From the NCBI GenBank assembly GCA_038363925.1, contig JAQQWL010000006.1, positions 600,501 through 664,500 on the forward strand: DNA of 64,000 bases. The letters are read 5' to 3'. Source of the DNA: Apiospora phragmitis (Eukaryota > Ascomycota > Sordariomycetes > Amphisphaeriales > Apiosporaceae). This document shows, one piece after another, positions 12,546 to 24,714 of the stretch. Positions within the stretch are counted from its first letter, which is position 1. Every line of letters starts with the position of its first letter. The translations under genes were made by a program, and so were the position numbers. The notes beneath the pieces were generated by a model. It made no database searches. It saw only the letters and a program-made list of their open reading frames with translations, and was not told the origin of the DNA.

Positions 12546-13975
12546 TTATCCTCTCATTCTGGTAGAGCCAGAAGGCTTGGCAGAACCGGTAGCTGTGGCC
12601 GTTTCCTCTTCTTCCTCTGCCGCACTGATGATGATCAATGGGGGCTCAGGCCTGCATTTGCCATTGGGGCCGGTTGCTTTCTCGTCTGCTTCGTCCGCAG
12701 ACTCTTCCGCGTCGGATCTGTCGTCCTTCTTGATGTTGTACACGACGTAACGGAACCCGCTGCGGAGTAGGCACCACAGCCAAAAGAGGTTGAGCGACTG
12801 CAGGAATGACAGGAGGACCAGCACGATGACGTTGGATATCCAGCACTTGTACTGTTCCGCGTGCCAGTCGAGCTCATAGGGCCCCACGGTCTTGAATTCG
12901 GTGAGTGTAGATACCTAAGATGCGGATGTTAAGGTAGTGTCGCATGTAAATCCAGACGCCGACGTTGGTGGCAAAGAATGGCCCCACGATAGCGCTGTCG
13001 ATGTAATGAAGCGACTTGGAAACCTAGATTTGTCGCATCAAATCAGCAATGACATCTCAAGTCGGTTATACTGGGCAACGTGCAGCCTGTGGCTTACTGC
13101 TAAAAAGAAGTCGCTGATATCATGTGTTATGTAGACGGCGATGCCAGCGTAGGTAAAATGATAACGGTAGCTCAAAGATATCAATGACAAAGTAACAATC
13201 TGCAAAACATTAGCACGGCCATGCATCGCAAAGTATGTTCAGAGGTAAGTAAAGAACTCACATGATGTCCGACCAGCTCTTTAAAGTCTTTGCGCCTCTT
13301 CTCCAATCCGAGGAGCATGACCAGGGCCTGCTGCGCCCAGTAGGCCGCCTCGAAGAGGTAGTAGAACTTGAACACGGCCTCGTGCGTCCGGTTGGGGTAC
13401 GTCTCGTACATGCCGCAGGTGTTGAAGTACCACACGGGCGTCTGCCGCATCACGTAGAGGCCGAAGGGCCCCATGACGCCAAAGTAGAGAGCCGTGTACA
13501 TCTGCTCCATGAAGCGCAGCTGCTTGCCGCGCGACGCGATGCCGCAGAAGCGGGACCGCGACAGCGGGCGCAGGACCTCCTGCATGACGAACTCGCGCGT
13601 GAAGGTGAGGACGACGGTGTAGAAGGCCACGAAGGCGACGTCCCAGGGGCCCTTGCCGTACTGTATCGTCGGCGCCCGCGCATGGCCGTGGTGGTGCGCT
13701 TCCTGCTGCGACGACGGCGGCAACGGGTACGAGAGGAAGATGAAGTGGTGAATGATGTTGGACTCGGTGGGGTTGATGGCGTACAGGGCAGCGATGCCGA
13801 TTAGCATCATTAGCGGCAGCGCCCAGGTATGCTTTCTAATAAACCTGTGGCCCGACTTGGCCAGATGCAACCGCTTGCTGCTTTTCGCGGCCTTGCGCTG
13901 CCGACCCTGCCGAAATGTCTTGATGACCAAGCCATCCTGAATGGCGTCGGAAGAGTTCGAGAAGTCCATCTCCAC
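12546..13975 (-). CDS. Ceramide synthase (sphinganine N-acyltransferase), TLC/LAG1 domain
   Basis: The ATG at 13975 starts a basic N-terminus (KTFRQGRQRKAAKSSKR) followed by several membrane helices. The Lag1p motif spans exons: ELVGHHIVTLSLISLSYRYH.. then THDISDFFLAVSKSLHYID, keeping both the HH and HD pairs needed for acyl transfer. Introns: 13200-13261 and 13024-13097, both in frame. After YLNIRIL the frame slips at 12914-12915 (GG read as G restores V-S-T-L-T-E-F-K-T-V-G-P-Y-E-L, the conserved exit segment), then a last helix and an acidic C-terminus rich in Glu/Asp (EEEEETATA), usual for yeast and mould Lag1/Lac1. It would act in the ER, joining fatty acyl-CoA to a long-chain base. Fungal genomes usually carry two or three paralogues; which one this is cannot be told here. 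Confidence 0.9.
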
Positions 13976-14879
13976 AGGATAATAATTAGTGGTGGATTTT
14001 CCCCCCAGTCTGCAGTTGTGGTGGGGAGTCGGCTAGCTGCTGCGAGGCGATGTTACAGCGCGCGTTAGTGATGTGATGCTGCTGCTGCACCTAATGAGAG
14101 AAAGTCTTGTTGTTGACTTTGTTCAGATCGTCTGGGGATAACACGACAATGCGGCCAAAACATGGAAGAAACATGACGAGCCAGCAGGAAGATTGACCTG
14201 TCTCTCCTAATCTCGCTGAACGAGGTGGGATGTTTGTGGGCGGTTTAAGATGAAATGAGCCGGCACGCAGGGACGCGCGGGCGGCCGAATCATTTCTCCC
14301 GCTGCAACGTGACAGGCGTGCAGGGCGGGTTACACACGCACACCATCTCGAGAAGGCCTCGCACTTCAATCTGCATTCTGATTTGGCCATTCTGCAGCCA
14401 TAGAGTTGGTCCGAGATTGGGGTTCCCCATGTCAGTGATGCGAAAATTATGCTGGGTATCATCGTATCCGGTCGCGCACTGGCTGCGGATTGACTTCCAA
14501 CCAGCATCGTGTTCGAGCTTTGAGTTCAGACACGCTACACTCGTGTCACGACATGGCACACTGGAAAGTCGAGACGTTGAGACATCTGCTCAAAGGTAGA
14601 AGCGCACGTGGCTACCCGAGAAACATTAAACACGAAGTGGAAACGGTATCACTAGCTGCAGCAGCAGCAGCAATTGAATGTGGCATCATAACATTGCATA
14701 AGGCGCGCGTTGCATCGGAATTTGTTCTGTACCATTGGAACCTATTTATTACTCATGTCTGCATCTGCCAATCTAGCGGGCGGATAATGGCTCCATTAGT
14801 ACCAAGATACGAGGCCGGAAGGATCTCGCGAGGTTTCAGCACGCTCCGCCACGGCGACAAAGAACCAAAATCTTAAGAC
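13976..14879. other. Intergenic upstream of LAG1
   Basis: Presumed promoter of the ceramide synthase and 3' flank of the reductase. A CAG-type microsatellite of five units lies near 14655-14672 (tgcagcagcagcagc). No gene recognised. Confidence 0.45.
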
Positions 14880-15931
14880 TTAGCAGGCAATCTTGTATAC
14901 GAGCTTCTCGGCGCTCACCTTGCCCCGCGCATGCGTCTCGAAGCCCTTGGGAATATCTTCGAGACCGCCGAACTCCTTCACCCGGTTCGGCTTGATGCGC
15001 CCGGTCTCCAAATACTGCGGCAGCAGGGCGAGGTACTCTCCCCGAAGGCCTTGTCCGCGGGCGTCTCTCCGCCGTAGTTGTCGAAGGCGCCATACTTGAG
15101 GGGGCGCCCGAACACGCTGTAGGCGATGGTGGACTCGACGCGGACCTTGCTCTGGAGCTCCTCCGGCAACTCCGTCGTCTTTCGCGGCAGGATGCACATG
15201 ATGTGGCCGCCCTTGGTGGGGGACAGGCACTGGGCGACCACGGGCGTCGTCTCCTTCTCCGAGATGCAGTCGAAGGCGTACTCTAGGTTATCGTGCGAGA
15301 CCTTGCGGGCCTGGTCGACCCAGTCGGCGTCCTTGTAGTCGATCGTGGCGTCTGCGCCGAGCTGCTTCAGGAGCTCGTGGTTACGCTTCGACGCCGTCGC
15401 GATGACAAAAAGACCCGCCATTTTGGCGAGCTGCACGGCATACTTGCCGACCGACGAGGTGCCGCCGTTGATGAGGACAGGGAACGCCGACTTGGCCGGC
15501 TTGCTAGGCTCGGGCAGCTTGAGGCGCTGGAAGAGGGCCTGCACGGCCGTCGCGAACGCCAGCGGCACCACGGCGGCGTCCTGGAACGAGACCGACTCCG
15601 GGATCGGGTAAACCAGCGAATCATCAACGATGGCGTACTCGGCGAAGCAGCCGCGGATGGGGTCTTTGGAGCAGCCGTGGACCCAGCCCGCGACGCGCGT
15701 GCCTGGCGCCACGACGAGTTCATGCTCTCGACGACGGTGCCGGCGAAGTCGCAGCCGACGATGCGGCCCGGCTCCTTGGCGGCGCCTGGCCGACTTCCAG
15801 TCGGTGGGGTTCTGAGCCGCGTAGTGCACCTTGACCAGGATTTCGCCTGGGCCGGGCGTGGGTACGGGAATCTCTTGAACAGCAACCTTCCCGTCCCCAG
15901 TAGTCACGAGAGCTTTCATGTTCGGCATCAT
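14880..15931 (-). CDS. Zinc-independent MDR oxidoreductase (quinone/enoyl-reductase-like)
   Basis: Starts MMPNMKALVTTGDGKVAVQE (ATGs at 15931, 15928 and 15919; the last also plausible). The N-terminal GroES-like domain (PGPGEILVKVHYAAQNPTDW) is followed by VGCDFAGTVVE and RVAGWVHG. The Rossmann domain shows NGGTSSVGKYAVQLAK (cofactor loop) and ATASKRNHELLKQLGADATI. The end reads GGLEDIPKGFETHARGKVSA and stops TAA at 14880. No structural or catalytic zinc ligands are seen, as in the trans-enoyl-reductase / toxD-like branch of medium-chain dehydrogenases. The frame is displaced between about 15725 and 15785 (two compensating shifts) and again at C4 15040-15043 (one base short). Reaction likely NAD(P)H-dependent reduction of an activated double bond; substrate unknown. 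Confidence 0.87.
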
Positions 15932-15938
15932 GCAGATC

Positions 15939-15952
15939 GGGGGGGGGGGGGG
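15939..15952. repeat. G14 homopolymer
   Basis: Run of 14 G on the + strand, i.e. C14 in the 5' leader of the reductase gene, 8 nt upstream of its first candidate ATG. Confidence 0.9.
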
Positions 15953-16495
15953 CGGAGACCTTTTCTGGACTTGGGTTGTTGAAGTATGTATGTAAGTAGT
16001 ATGCTTGCGGGGTGTTCCATACAATGCTTCAGTGTCCTTGTGAGTTATATTGAGACTTGGTAGCCAATGTTATATCAAAGACGAATGAGAGGTAGAGGAT
16101 TATAAAGTATTGATCTTGATCTGGGTCTTCCATGCTCGGACTAGAAATATTCTCCTTACATTGGACTGGTTGGTCTTCAGTGACGTTTACATGCCACCAT
16201 ACATAGATGTACTTAGGTAATAAAGAGGAGGCGTGTGGGGCCGGCACAATGATAGCCCTGGGGAAGAAACGATGCACGTGAGTGAAGCTTGAAGCTGTGT
16301 CAAAGGGTACTCAAAATAGTTGAACTTGGACACGCAAGAGGATATATTAGTAATATATTTTGGTTGTGAGAACTTGGACCGTTCCGAAATAAGGTGGTTT
16401 CTACGGAGTACTAGCGTAAGCACTTGTACTACATCTCATCTACCCTGTCACCGTTAGTTAATTCTGAGAGTCAACAACAATCGTCAAAAAAGAAT
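15953..16495. other. Intergenic between reductase and P450
   Basis: Presumed reductase promoter and P450 3' flank; AT-leaning. No gene supported. Confidence 0.45.
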
Positions 16496-18417
16496 TCATG
16501 TCCGCCTAATGGTCATCGGCATACCCTCGTTGGGATGGGCCGTGATCATTTCTTTCAGTTGAACCTGAAACGCCTTCTCGCCCTGGAAAGACAGCGAGGA
16601 TTCCGAGTACGCCGGCGTCATGTCGAACTCGCGCACCGTCAAAGCCAGCACCAGCCGCAGCTCCAGGCTGGCCAGCTCCTGCCCGATGCAGTTGCGCGGC
16701 CCCATCTCCCAGGGCCGGAACGCGTTCTTGACCGGGTGCAGCGGGTCGCTCTCGTCGCGCGTCGTGAAGCGCTCGGGCAGGAACGCCTCGGGCTCGGGCC
16801 AGAAGTTGGGGTTGACGTGCGCCGCCTTGGAGCAGCCGAACAGCACGAAGCCGCCAGTCGGGTACCGTACGCCCGTCTCCGGGTCCAGCAGGGTGAAGCC
16901 CGGCAGCCCGGCGCGGACGGTGCCGACCACGGGCCAGAGCCGCAGCGTCTCCTTGACCACGCCCAGCGTGTACGGCAGCTGGTTCAGAAGTGCAGGGTCG
17001 GCCGCGATCTGGTCCGCCGCCTGCTCCGGGTCCTTGCCGAGGACGTCGTCGAGCTCCGCGCGCAGCAGCGCGAGCTTGTCTGGGTTCCGCGAGAGTTCGT
17101 AGTAGGCGTAGGCGAGCGTGGTGGCGGTCGTGTCGTGCCCTGCGAACAGGAACATCTTGATGTGGTTGACCACGCGGTTCAAGAACGCAGGCGGGATGTT
17201 CCCGCGAGCAGAAGCGTCTACTTCGGTCACGTACGACTTGAGCGCCAGCGCAAGAATCGTCTTGGGCCCTTCCATCTTCTCGTAATTTCGAACGGTATCC
17301 TGGATGTAGGGCATCATCTCATCATGGAACGTCCGATTGTAGATCCAATGCCGAATGGGAACGAGTGGGTTTAGCATCTTCTGGAGATCATTGTCGAAGT
17401 ACAGCATGGCTATTTGGCCGACCATAGCATTCATGAATTTGACTAAGATCTCATGTTAGTACGATCAATGAACGCAGGAGGACCAGAGAGGCCGAAAGAT
17501 GTAAGGTATATGCCCATGTAAAAATTGAAACTGAAGGTTAAGGGGTTATTAAGGTCTTGGCCCTCGTAAACTGGCTTACCTGGCTTCTTCTGGGCCTCTA
17601 TACGTGCACCCCTGAGATTGATGTTAGCTAATATCATGTGCGACTGGGGATATCTGAGACTAACAGGACCGCTCTGCCGATGATATCGACGGTCAAATCA
17701 GTCGTGTACATTTCCATCTTGACAGTCTCTTCCTTATCCGCGAGGTCTCCCAGCCGTTTGCGAAACACCAGCGCCTCCTCAACGAAAGCGGGCACGAGAG
17801 ACAGCAAGTTCTTCAGCGCGAACCCGGGGTTAAACATGGACCTGCCAACCTTCCATTCCTGCCCATCGGACGAGACTAGGTCCATTGCACCCGTGAACGG
17901 CTTCATCTCCCTGACCACGTAGGGGTGCTTCGGCTGACTCTGGTCCTGCGTGAACTGCGCCATCATGTCGGGCCGGAACACGGTGAGCATGGGCGGCGAG
18001 ATAGGCCAGACGTCCATGTACACAACGCCGGCCTCCATCACCTCGGGGTATTCACGAGCAAGCATCAGGGGCATCATCTGGCCGTGTAGCGTCGGGGGAG
18101 ATTTCAGCTTGATGGCGAGCTTGGTAATAGCAATCAAGTGGCCGAACAAGAACGAGTGTGGAATGAGAAACTGGATTGACATGAGCACTTCCATCATTTC
18201 CTCGCCAGCTTGCCTAATACACTGCTAAGGAGAGGAAGTCTTTCACTTACGACGCCGGGTTCCCTCCCCGCCTTTCGGACAGTCGTCCGTACTTGATACA
18301 GGCGATAGAGGAACCGAGCGAGGCCTAACAACGCGAGGTAGCCGACAGCTTTCATAGCAAAGCCATAGTAGGCCTGATAACCTCGTGAGCCTAGGTCTTC
18401 TGCCATACCGACGGCCA
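16496..18417 (-). CDS. Cytochrome P450 monooxygenase
   Basis: Start ATG at 18417; an N-terminal helix (AMKAVGYLALLGLARFLYRL) anchors it in the ER membrane. Introns that keep frame: 18171-18250 (joining REPGV to FLIPHSFLFGHL), 17612-17664 and 17443-17579. Later landmarks: WKVGRSMFNPGFAL (C helix), I-helix oxygen-activation motif FAGHDTTATTLA, K-helix KETLRLWP, PERF region, and haem loop FRPWEMGPRNCIGQELA with the Cys thiolate. Stop TGA at 16496-16498. About 520 residues, normal for the family, and no frame break. The sequence style resembles P450s of secondary metabolism (stcB-like annotations), but the substrate cannot be inferred. It sits on the same strand as the reductase and ceramide synthase. 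Confidence 0.92.
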
Positions 18418-19471
18418 TGTCTCAGCAGGCAGTTTCCAACACGACTTGAGGATGCGAGGCAGTTATCCAAAAAGCCAAAGATACGCAGCCTTTAGTGATG
18501 CGAGCGACATGGAAATGGTGTGCAGGTGTTCATTTGACTACCTACGCATATGTAGCCATGATATTGCTTTTCTGGTTGCGCCAAGCCCCAGTTGGGTGGA
18601 GGGACACTAGTAGACTGGCCATAGTCAATCAAGTGGATCAGTGGAGATGCAGCAAGCAAGCGGAGGGGTTGGGTGAGGTAAGGGATAGTCCTGTTTTCTT
18701 ACTGTGATGGCGGCGGTGGTTGGCAGGCATACTTGGCAACCTACACACCACAGCAGTCAACCCATTTTCCCATCAAGTTCTCGTAGCGAGCAACCTAGCT
18801 GTGGAATTGGCCTGCCGCCCTTGCTTGGGCTGGCAAAGTATTTTCGTTACCAATGCGGGCGTGTAGCCCATGCGTCTATATCACCCCATTAAAGGACAAA
18901 GTGCTTGGCAATGGGGCCCGAGAGAGGTTTATGCAAATCAGGTTGTAGGTTAGTAGTTTGAAGATCATCGTGATCGTTTGCCAGCCCAAAGCTTCAGATC
19001 GCGCCTTGTGGAGCTTGTCAGCTGGTTCCGATTTGAGACTGGCATTTGACGGGCTACCAGCCCAGGCCTGGTGGATGTTTGGTTGAAAGCCTCCCCGCCT
19101 CCTGCTTCTATTCTTGTCAGCCAGTCGTTTGCAGTTGTGTGTAGCGTACCTGACATGGCCAGCAGGATTGGATTTTTTTTCTTCGTAATTTCGGTAGATT
19201 TGGCTGCATCGCAAGGGGGCCTTGGTTCTAGACTCGTGTTTCTGCTGGCTTTTGCTGGAATTCCAAGATAGCCCTGGTAGCTTGGCAGCTAAGAAATAGG
19301 GGTGCAGGTATTTCTCCATGACAATCCCAGCAAGCCAGTCTTCTGCCATTCCCCACCAAGTCGGCATTCGTCAGTTTAGTGATCCGATAGGCTGTGCAGC
19401 CAAGCATCCCACTTTGTGAGCCATTCGCAATCAACGGTCGAGAGCCCTTAATGCTGGCCGTCGTTCTGCCT

Positions 19472-19505
<34 letters not shown>

Positions 19506-20239
19506 CGCATAGCGCATAGCGTTATTTGGCTTTTGGTAATGTAGCAAGACCTGGGCGGGGGTTAGCATGCACCGCGAGGTAAGTGGCCCTGCGCAATCTT
19601 GTGCGGCAGCCGTTCATTGGCGACCGACAAACAAAACACGCGCGTCAGCAGGCGGCGGCGGGTAAATCGGGGAGGGATGTATCTTGTAGGGTAAGCAAAA
19701 CAAGCTGCCGGGGGGTCGAGGAGGAATCTCGGTTGAGTGCTTGAACGCAGGGTTCAACGACCTGAATCGATGCCCATCTCCTTTCCATCCTTTGACACCC
19801 ACTCCCGAGACATCTCGGTTTACAAACCAATTCTCATCCCCTCCACCAGCGCCTGCTTACACTGCCAAAGTGCGCTGGATTTCAACTGTCACTCGTTTTT
19901 CTCTTGTTCTAAATCCACCATCGATTACTATTGCTGCTATATACCTCTCATCCTCCTTGGGACCAGGCACCTCTTTCAATTCGTTAATTTTAGTACCTAT
20001 CCGTCATACGAACCACCACGCGCTAGTCGTCGACGGCGATCGTCATCACTTCTCTCTCGTCACATTTGTCGCTGCTTGCTGGGCCCAAGTTGCAACTGAT
20101 ATTTTGCCTTTCAACCTTGACCAGCTCGAGAAACGAGTCTGCGATTTGACATATTTACCGACCGCCCGTTCCGCCCTTGTCAGACCTTGGGCGATCATCT
20201 GCGTTTGGACCGCTTGACAATAACAAGAACCGAAACAAT
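18418..20239. other. Divergent intergenic region, P450 / GT31 promoters
   Basis: 1.8 kb between divergent genes. Holds a TG microsatellite and, from about 19740 to 20239, pyrimidine-rich sequence that looks like the promoter and 5' leader of the glycosyltransferase gene. Short frames here (for example 18876-19367) show no family features. Confidence 0.45.
19474..19502. repeat. (TG)n microsatellite
   Basis: About 14 perfect TG units, followed by an imperfect direct repeat gcgcatagcgcatagcg. Confidence 0.95.
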
Positions 20240-21721
20240 ATGGGGCTCCGGACAGAAACGGGAGACAACATGCGAAACCTCGTCACCACCAGACTTTCGA
20301 AGTCGCGTCTTCACATCCTCGCGGCCGTCGCTATTCTGTTCGTCTTCTACCTTCTCACACCTTACGACAGCACCGTTCGATCAGCATTTCGATTCCAACA
20401 CACGATAGTAGCCGACTATATCCAACACAAATACCCCAGCGACAAATGGCTACTAGGGGCTCAAAAATACCCCATTGATCCTATCCAGGATGTAGGCGTT
20501 GTGATCAAGTCTGGCTACGGCACAAGGCGGCGTGTGCCCAATATGCTCGCTGCCTATTTCAAGGAAAAATTCACGGGCGACATGATTATTGTGCAGGACT
20601 ACCCTGTGGACGACAGCCAGAACTACACCTTGCCGAATGGGAAGAGCATCCCCACCCTGGATATTATAGGATGGATGTTGGAGAACAAGATGTTGGCCGG
20701 CAAGGAGAATTTCGAACGCATCAGCAAGTACAGGCATTTGGCCGAAGCCATTGAGGGAGAGGAACGCTTTCTTTCCGAGGAACTGAGTAAAGACATCGGA
20801 TGGGAATTGGATGCTATGAAGGTAAGTGCTGTTCCTAGGAGCGACGAGAACGGTCTGCTGATATTTGCTCTTTGCTAGTTCATCTCTGGCCTCCAATACG
20901 CTTGGCAGACCATGCCGAAGAAGAAGTGGTATCTCATGGTCGACGACGACACCTACGTCCTCAAAGAATCCTTGAACCTTGTACTCGGCCACGTCAACTA
21001 CGCGAAGCCCCAATACCTTGGTAACGCTGTCGGAGATTATAAGGGTCGGTTTGCCCACGGAGGCTCGTCCGCTCTCATATCGGGAGCTGCGATGAAGAAG
21101 CTGTTCGACGACCACCCCCAGGTTGCCGCCGCGGCCCATCTCGAATCCCCGACTACCATTTACGGAGATAAGCTTCTGAGCACGACCCTCATGAAACTGG
21201 GCATCTACCTCGACGAGGCCTACAACCGTCTCTTCAATGGCGAGGACCCTCACTCGACGCGTATTTGGGGAGATCGTTTCTGTGTGCCTCTGGTCTCTTT
21301 CCACGGCCTCGGCTCGGGCAATGCCATGGAGCAAGTCGGCAATACCTTCAAGAAGGTGAAAGAGCCCGTTTTCTGGCGACAGCTAGCCAAGATTTACGGA
21401 GCAGCAGAGTGGGATACCTTCTTGAAGGAGCCAATCCGGGTGAGCCAAAACTTTGTCGGCCGCCTGGATGAGCATACGACGACTATCAAGAACACCAACA
21501 CTGTCGAGGATTGCCTCCACCAGTGTCTATCTCGAGGTGGTGAGTGTCTGTCATGGACTTGGGACCAGGGCCGAAAGGAGTGCTACGTTGCGCCTTGGAC
21601 CATCATCGGAAACTTCCAGGATGGCGTGTTCTCGGGTGTCAACGGACCTGTGGCTACGAAACTAGCAAGTCATTGCCATTCCCCGCCAGCGCCTGGAAAA
21701 GGTTCGAAAGCAACAGCATAA
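20240..21721 (+). CDS. Type II membrane glycosyltransferase, GT31/Fringe-like, with C-terminal PAN-like module
   Basis: The ATG at 20240 gives a short cytosolic tail, then a signal anchor (LHILAAVAILFVFYLLTP). Two exons joined across a 57-nt intron (20822-20878) in frame: LDAMK to FISGLQYAWQTMP. The donor-binding DxD motif is clear in KKWYLMVDDDTYVL, followed by GNAVGDYKGRFAHGGSSALI (Fringe-type) and SFHGLGSGNAMEQ. The last 90 residues carry four Cys in EDCLHQCLSRGGECLSWTW and ECYVAPW, an apple/PAN-like fold. Expected in the Golgi adding hexose to glycoprotein or glycolipid; acceptor unknown. Frame intact. Similar DUF604/GT31 proteins are widespread in filamentous ascomycetes. Confidence 0.87.
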
Positions 21722-22701
21722 TTGGTTGAATTGCGGTTTTCTTGTTCTTATTTATTCGAATTTGCTGTTATATATACGTCTACGAAGACGCACCAAAGAA
21801 CCTCTTGGTACACACGAGCATGGCGCAGGATGCAGGCATGGCCTACTTTGGCTTGTCTTGACTTGCTGGGATCTCGGGGTGGAACCGGACTCATGAATAA
21901 TGGAATGATACCCTAGGGAGAGGCCTGTAATGTAATCGTCCTGATGGGGATGTTCTGCTAGATCTACTTATGAAAAATCTAATCCATTGCGATTTACTTG
22001 GTTGAGTTGCGTATAGAACGCAGTAGCGTTTCTGAGGTGAGCCTCATGCTCGCATGGCAAATATGATTTGGAAACAACTGCCCACCTTGTGGAGTGTTGC
22101 TACCACAGATGCCCATTGTTCCTTCCATCGCGGCGACCAGCACCACCAAGGAACAAAGGAGAAGCCGCACCGGGGAGCAACATATGGCTTCAATCTTCCA
22201 CAAGCACAAAGGCCGGGGCCGCGTTGTCTGCTTCAGGACCGTTCTCTTTCAACCGCGAACAGTATCCGCTATTCCTCGAGGTATTCATTCGCATCGGCGT
22301 CGATACCCGTACATTTTCTTATTCTTCAATGTGCCCTCCGACCGCAGTAGACGGAAACCCCACCCCATCTCGAGTTTGCAGGTTGATTCCTATGCTGTTG
22401 TTTCCCCAAAACCGCGCCTACCAGCAAACATTATTCGCATGCCTGATATTGCCCTTTTGCTTACCCCTATGGACCAGACATTACCACTACCAAAACATTT
22501 GAGCGAGCTTGTACCGATTAGCACGGAAAAGACCCGTCCTTTTCACCTGGCGAAACTTGCTCAGAGTTCGTTGTATCTCCGGTCACAGACGACTTAACAT
22601 TAAATAGCCTGGGAAAAGAACGGGGGGAGAGGCAGTTGGGGAGAGGGTCAGATTAAGGTTGGGAAGGGAAAACCCCATAGGAACCAAACGGAGAATGAAG
22701 T
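21722..22701. other. Intergenic
   Basis: 3' flank of the glycosyltransferase and presumed promoter of the Q-rich gene. Open frames at 22068-22597 overlap each other in three phases and show no conserved features. Confidence 0.4.
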
Positions 22702-24287
22702 ATGGGAAACTCTGGCGAGTACATGATGCCCACCAGCCATGGCCCGCGTCGACCTGAACTCCCTCCCCAACAACAAAGGTCACCACCTAAGCAGCCACTA
22801 GCCATCACCGGATACCCTCCAACCAGGCCACATAGCCAGCCGCAGCAGCCCGTCCATCATAATACGCCCTTTGGGAATTACAGCGGCAGCGGCCCTCCCT
22901 TGGCAATGTCGCCATCGTCGTCATCACCACCGCAGCCTCCTCCCCCGCAGGCCCAGTTCCAGCAGCGGCCTTTTCCACAGGGGTCGAGGGTCGTCAGAGA
23001 TCAAGGTATGCCGCCGCCGCCGCCACCACCACCACGGCGCCCAGTGACGACGGTGCCCGACGGCCACTATCAACATCAATATCCACCAAGGCACCCCCCG
23101 ACGGCGGCGATGGGTCCGGGGTTCTCACAACATTCCCAATATCCTCAATATCATCAGCAGCAGCAACAGCAGCCGCTACCGCAACATCATTATGTACCAG
23201 CGAAAGGCCTACCGAGGAAACGCCCGCATTCTACGCAGACCCAAGAACCGTTTCGTCCACCCCCAAGCAAGCGAGCCCCTCCGGTGGCGGCCCCGCCAGG
23301 ACGATTAACCCTTCTGATCTCCAGTCACAATCGGGGCAAGTTCGTCGCCCAGTGTCTAATCCTCCGCCACAGCAGCAGCAGCAGCAGCAGTGGTTGCAAC
23401 CGCAGCTGCCTGAGACAATAGATTTGACTTCGAACTCGCCATCGACAACAACAACAGCATTGGGTCGGGTATACCAGCCTTGGTCGCAAGTGCGGTACAT
23501 GTCACCCTCCATTCAGCATTCCCAAGGTTTCAGGCAGCAGTCCCAGCACCAAGCCCAGCAGCAGTACCAAAATGAGTCTCAGAAGCGTCAGCAGTATCAG
23601 CAACAGCAGTATCAGCAACGACAGTATCAGCAACAACAGCAGCAGCAGCAGCAACATCAACAACGACGACGACGACAGCAGCAGCAGCAGCAGCAGCAGA
23701 AGCTTCCCGCCGCCCCTCGAGTAGCCCGACCGCCCCTCGATAAGACAAATGAGCACGACGAAGACGCTGCCACCGCCGAACTAACCAGAACCTGGTTCCC
23801 TGAACTAGACCATGAGTACTGGCCGCGCGACACGGCCCCGATTAATAGGAGATGGCTATTCGACCTGAAAGGGGCGGAAGCCATCCCCCGTTTCCATCAG
23901 CCGTGCGACTTCTGCGTCTGGCTGAATGCCAAGACGGGCAGCGGCGGGCTTTGCTTCCCGAGCTTCGCCGTCCAGGACGGGAACGGGAACGGGCAGGAGA
24001 GCCGTGTCGGCGGCCGGGAGGTGGTGGTCCTGGACACCGACGGGAACTTCGTCCGGCCCCGGTGCATGACGTGCGTGGGATTTGGCGTCGAGAAGTGCAC
24101 CTTCGAGGACTGGGACAATGTCGAGGCCCGCGAGGCCGGGTATATGCAGAATGAGTTGGTCCAGATGCTGCCGGAGGCGCCGGAGACGCCCGGGGACGAG
24201 GAATCGAGCGAGGACGAGGAAACGAGCGAGGACGAGGAAACACGCGGGGGCACGGAAACGCTCGGGGGCGCGGAAACGAAGGCGTAG
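22702..24287 (+). CDS. Gln/Pro-rich protein with a C-terminal cysteine array, unknown function
   Basis: Begins MGNSGEYMMPTSHGPRRPEL. The first 400 or so residues are low-complexity: polyproline, polyglutamine (Q runs of 7-10) and His/Tyr/Gln repeats, typical of disordered nuclear proteins. One frame break at C4 23291-23294 (one C short) separates two readings; repaired it continues A-R-T-I-N-P-S-D-L-Q. The ordered C-terminus contains six cysteines spaced C-x2-C-x12-C-x36-C-x2-C-x7-C (CDFC..LC..CMTC..KC), a possible zinc site, then an acidic tail built from a tandem ESSEDEETSEDEET unit. Stop ends at 24287. No family recognised; a chromatin or transcription role is a guess from composition only. 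Confidence 0.7.
23587..23702. repeat. CAG/CAA trinucleotide tract
   Basis: Imperfect CAG/CAA array coding for the longest polyglutamine segments of the surrounding gene; a second, shorter CAG run lies at 23370-23390. Confidence 0.9.
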
Positions 24288-24714
24288 GACAGCGGCTCCT
24301 GGGACCCCGATGTGCCAATTCTTTCAGTAGAAACGGTAGTGGAGCAGTCTGAGAGCCCTTATGAGTCGTCGTCTATTGACAGTTGGACATCATCTGGGCC
24401 ATCTGGGTCATCTGACCTAGTTATTCCGAGGTACCTTCCAACCAGCCAGGACGTACGAGATGCGCAAGAGAGGCCCTAAGCGGCAATCGAGAGGGCGAGA
24501 GCGGCATGGAGGGCCAATCCAACCACTGCGTCGGCCGCCGCAATGAGGTTGACGGAGACTCTTGTTACACAGTTTGGACAGAGGGCATGTGCTGAGCGAA
24601 AGTATAATGAGTACAATAAGAAATAAATATGCCGTTAGCTTTTTACGTCGTCGTCGGTAGACGTGCTCGTGACTTTGCTTCTGCGTTTTGTTGTTGGCCA
24701 CTTTAACCAAGTTT
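24288..24714. other. Convergent intergenic region
   Basis: Shared 3' flanks of the Q-rich gene (+) and copper transporter (-). Nothing else seen. Confidence 0.45.

Noticed and set aside
18876..19367. 163-codon minus-strand open frame
   Set aside because: No conserved features, no introns, and it overlaps other random frames in a promoter region.
22068..22597. Overlapping open frames of 98-167 codons
   Set aside because: Three phases are open at once and none resembles a protein family.
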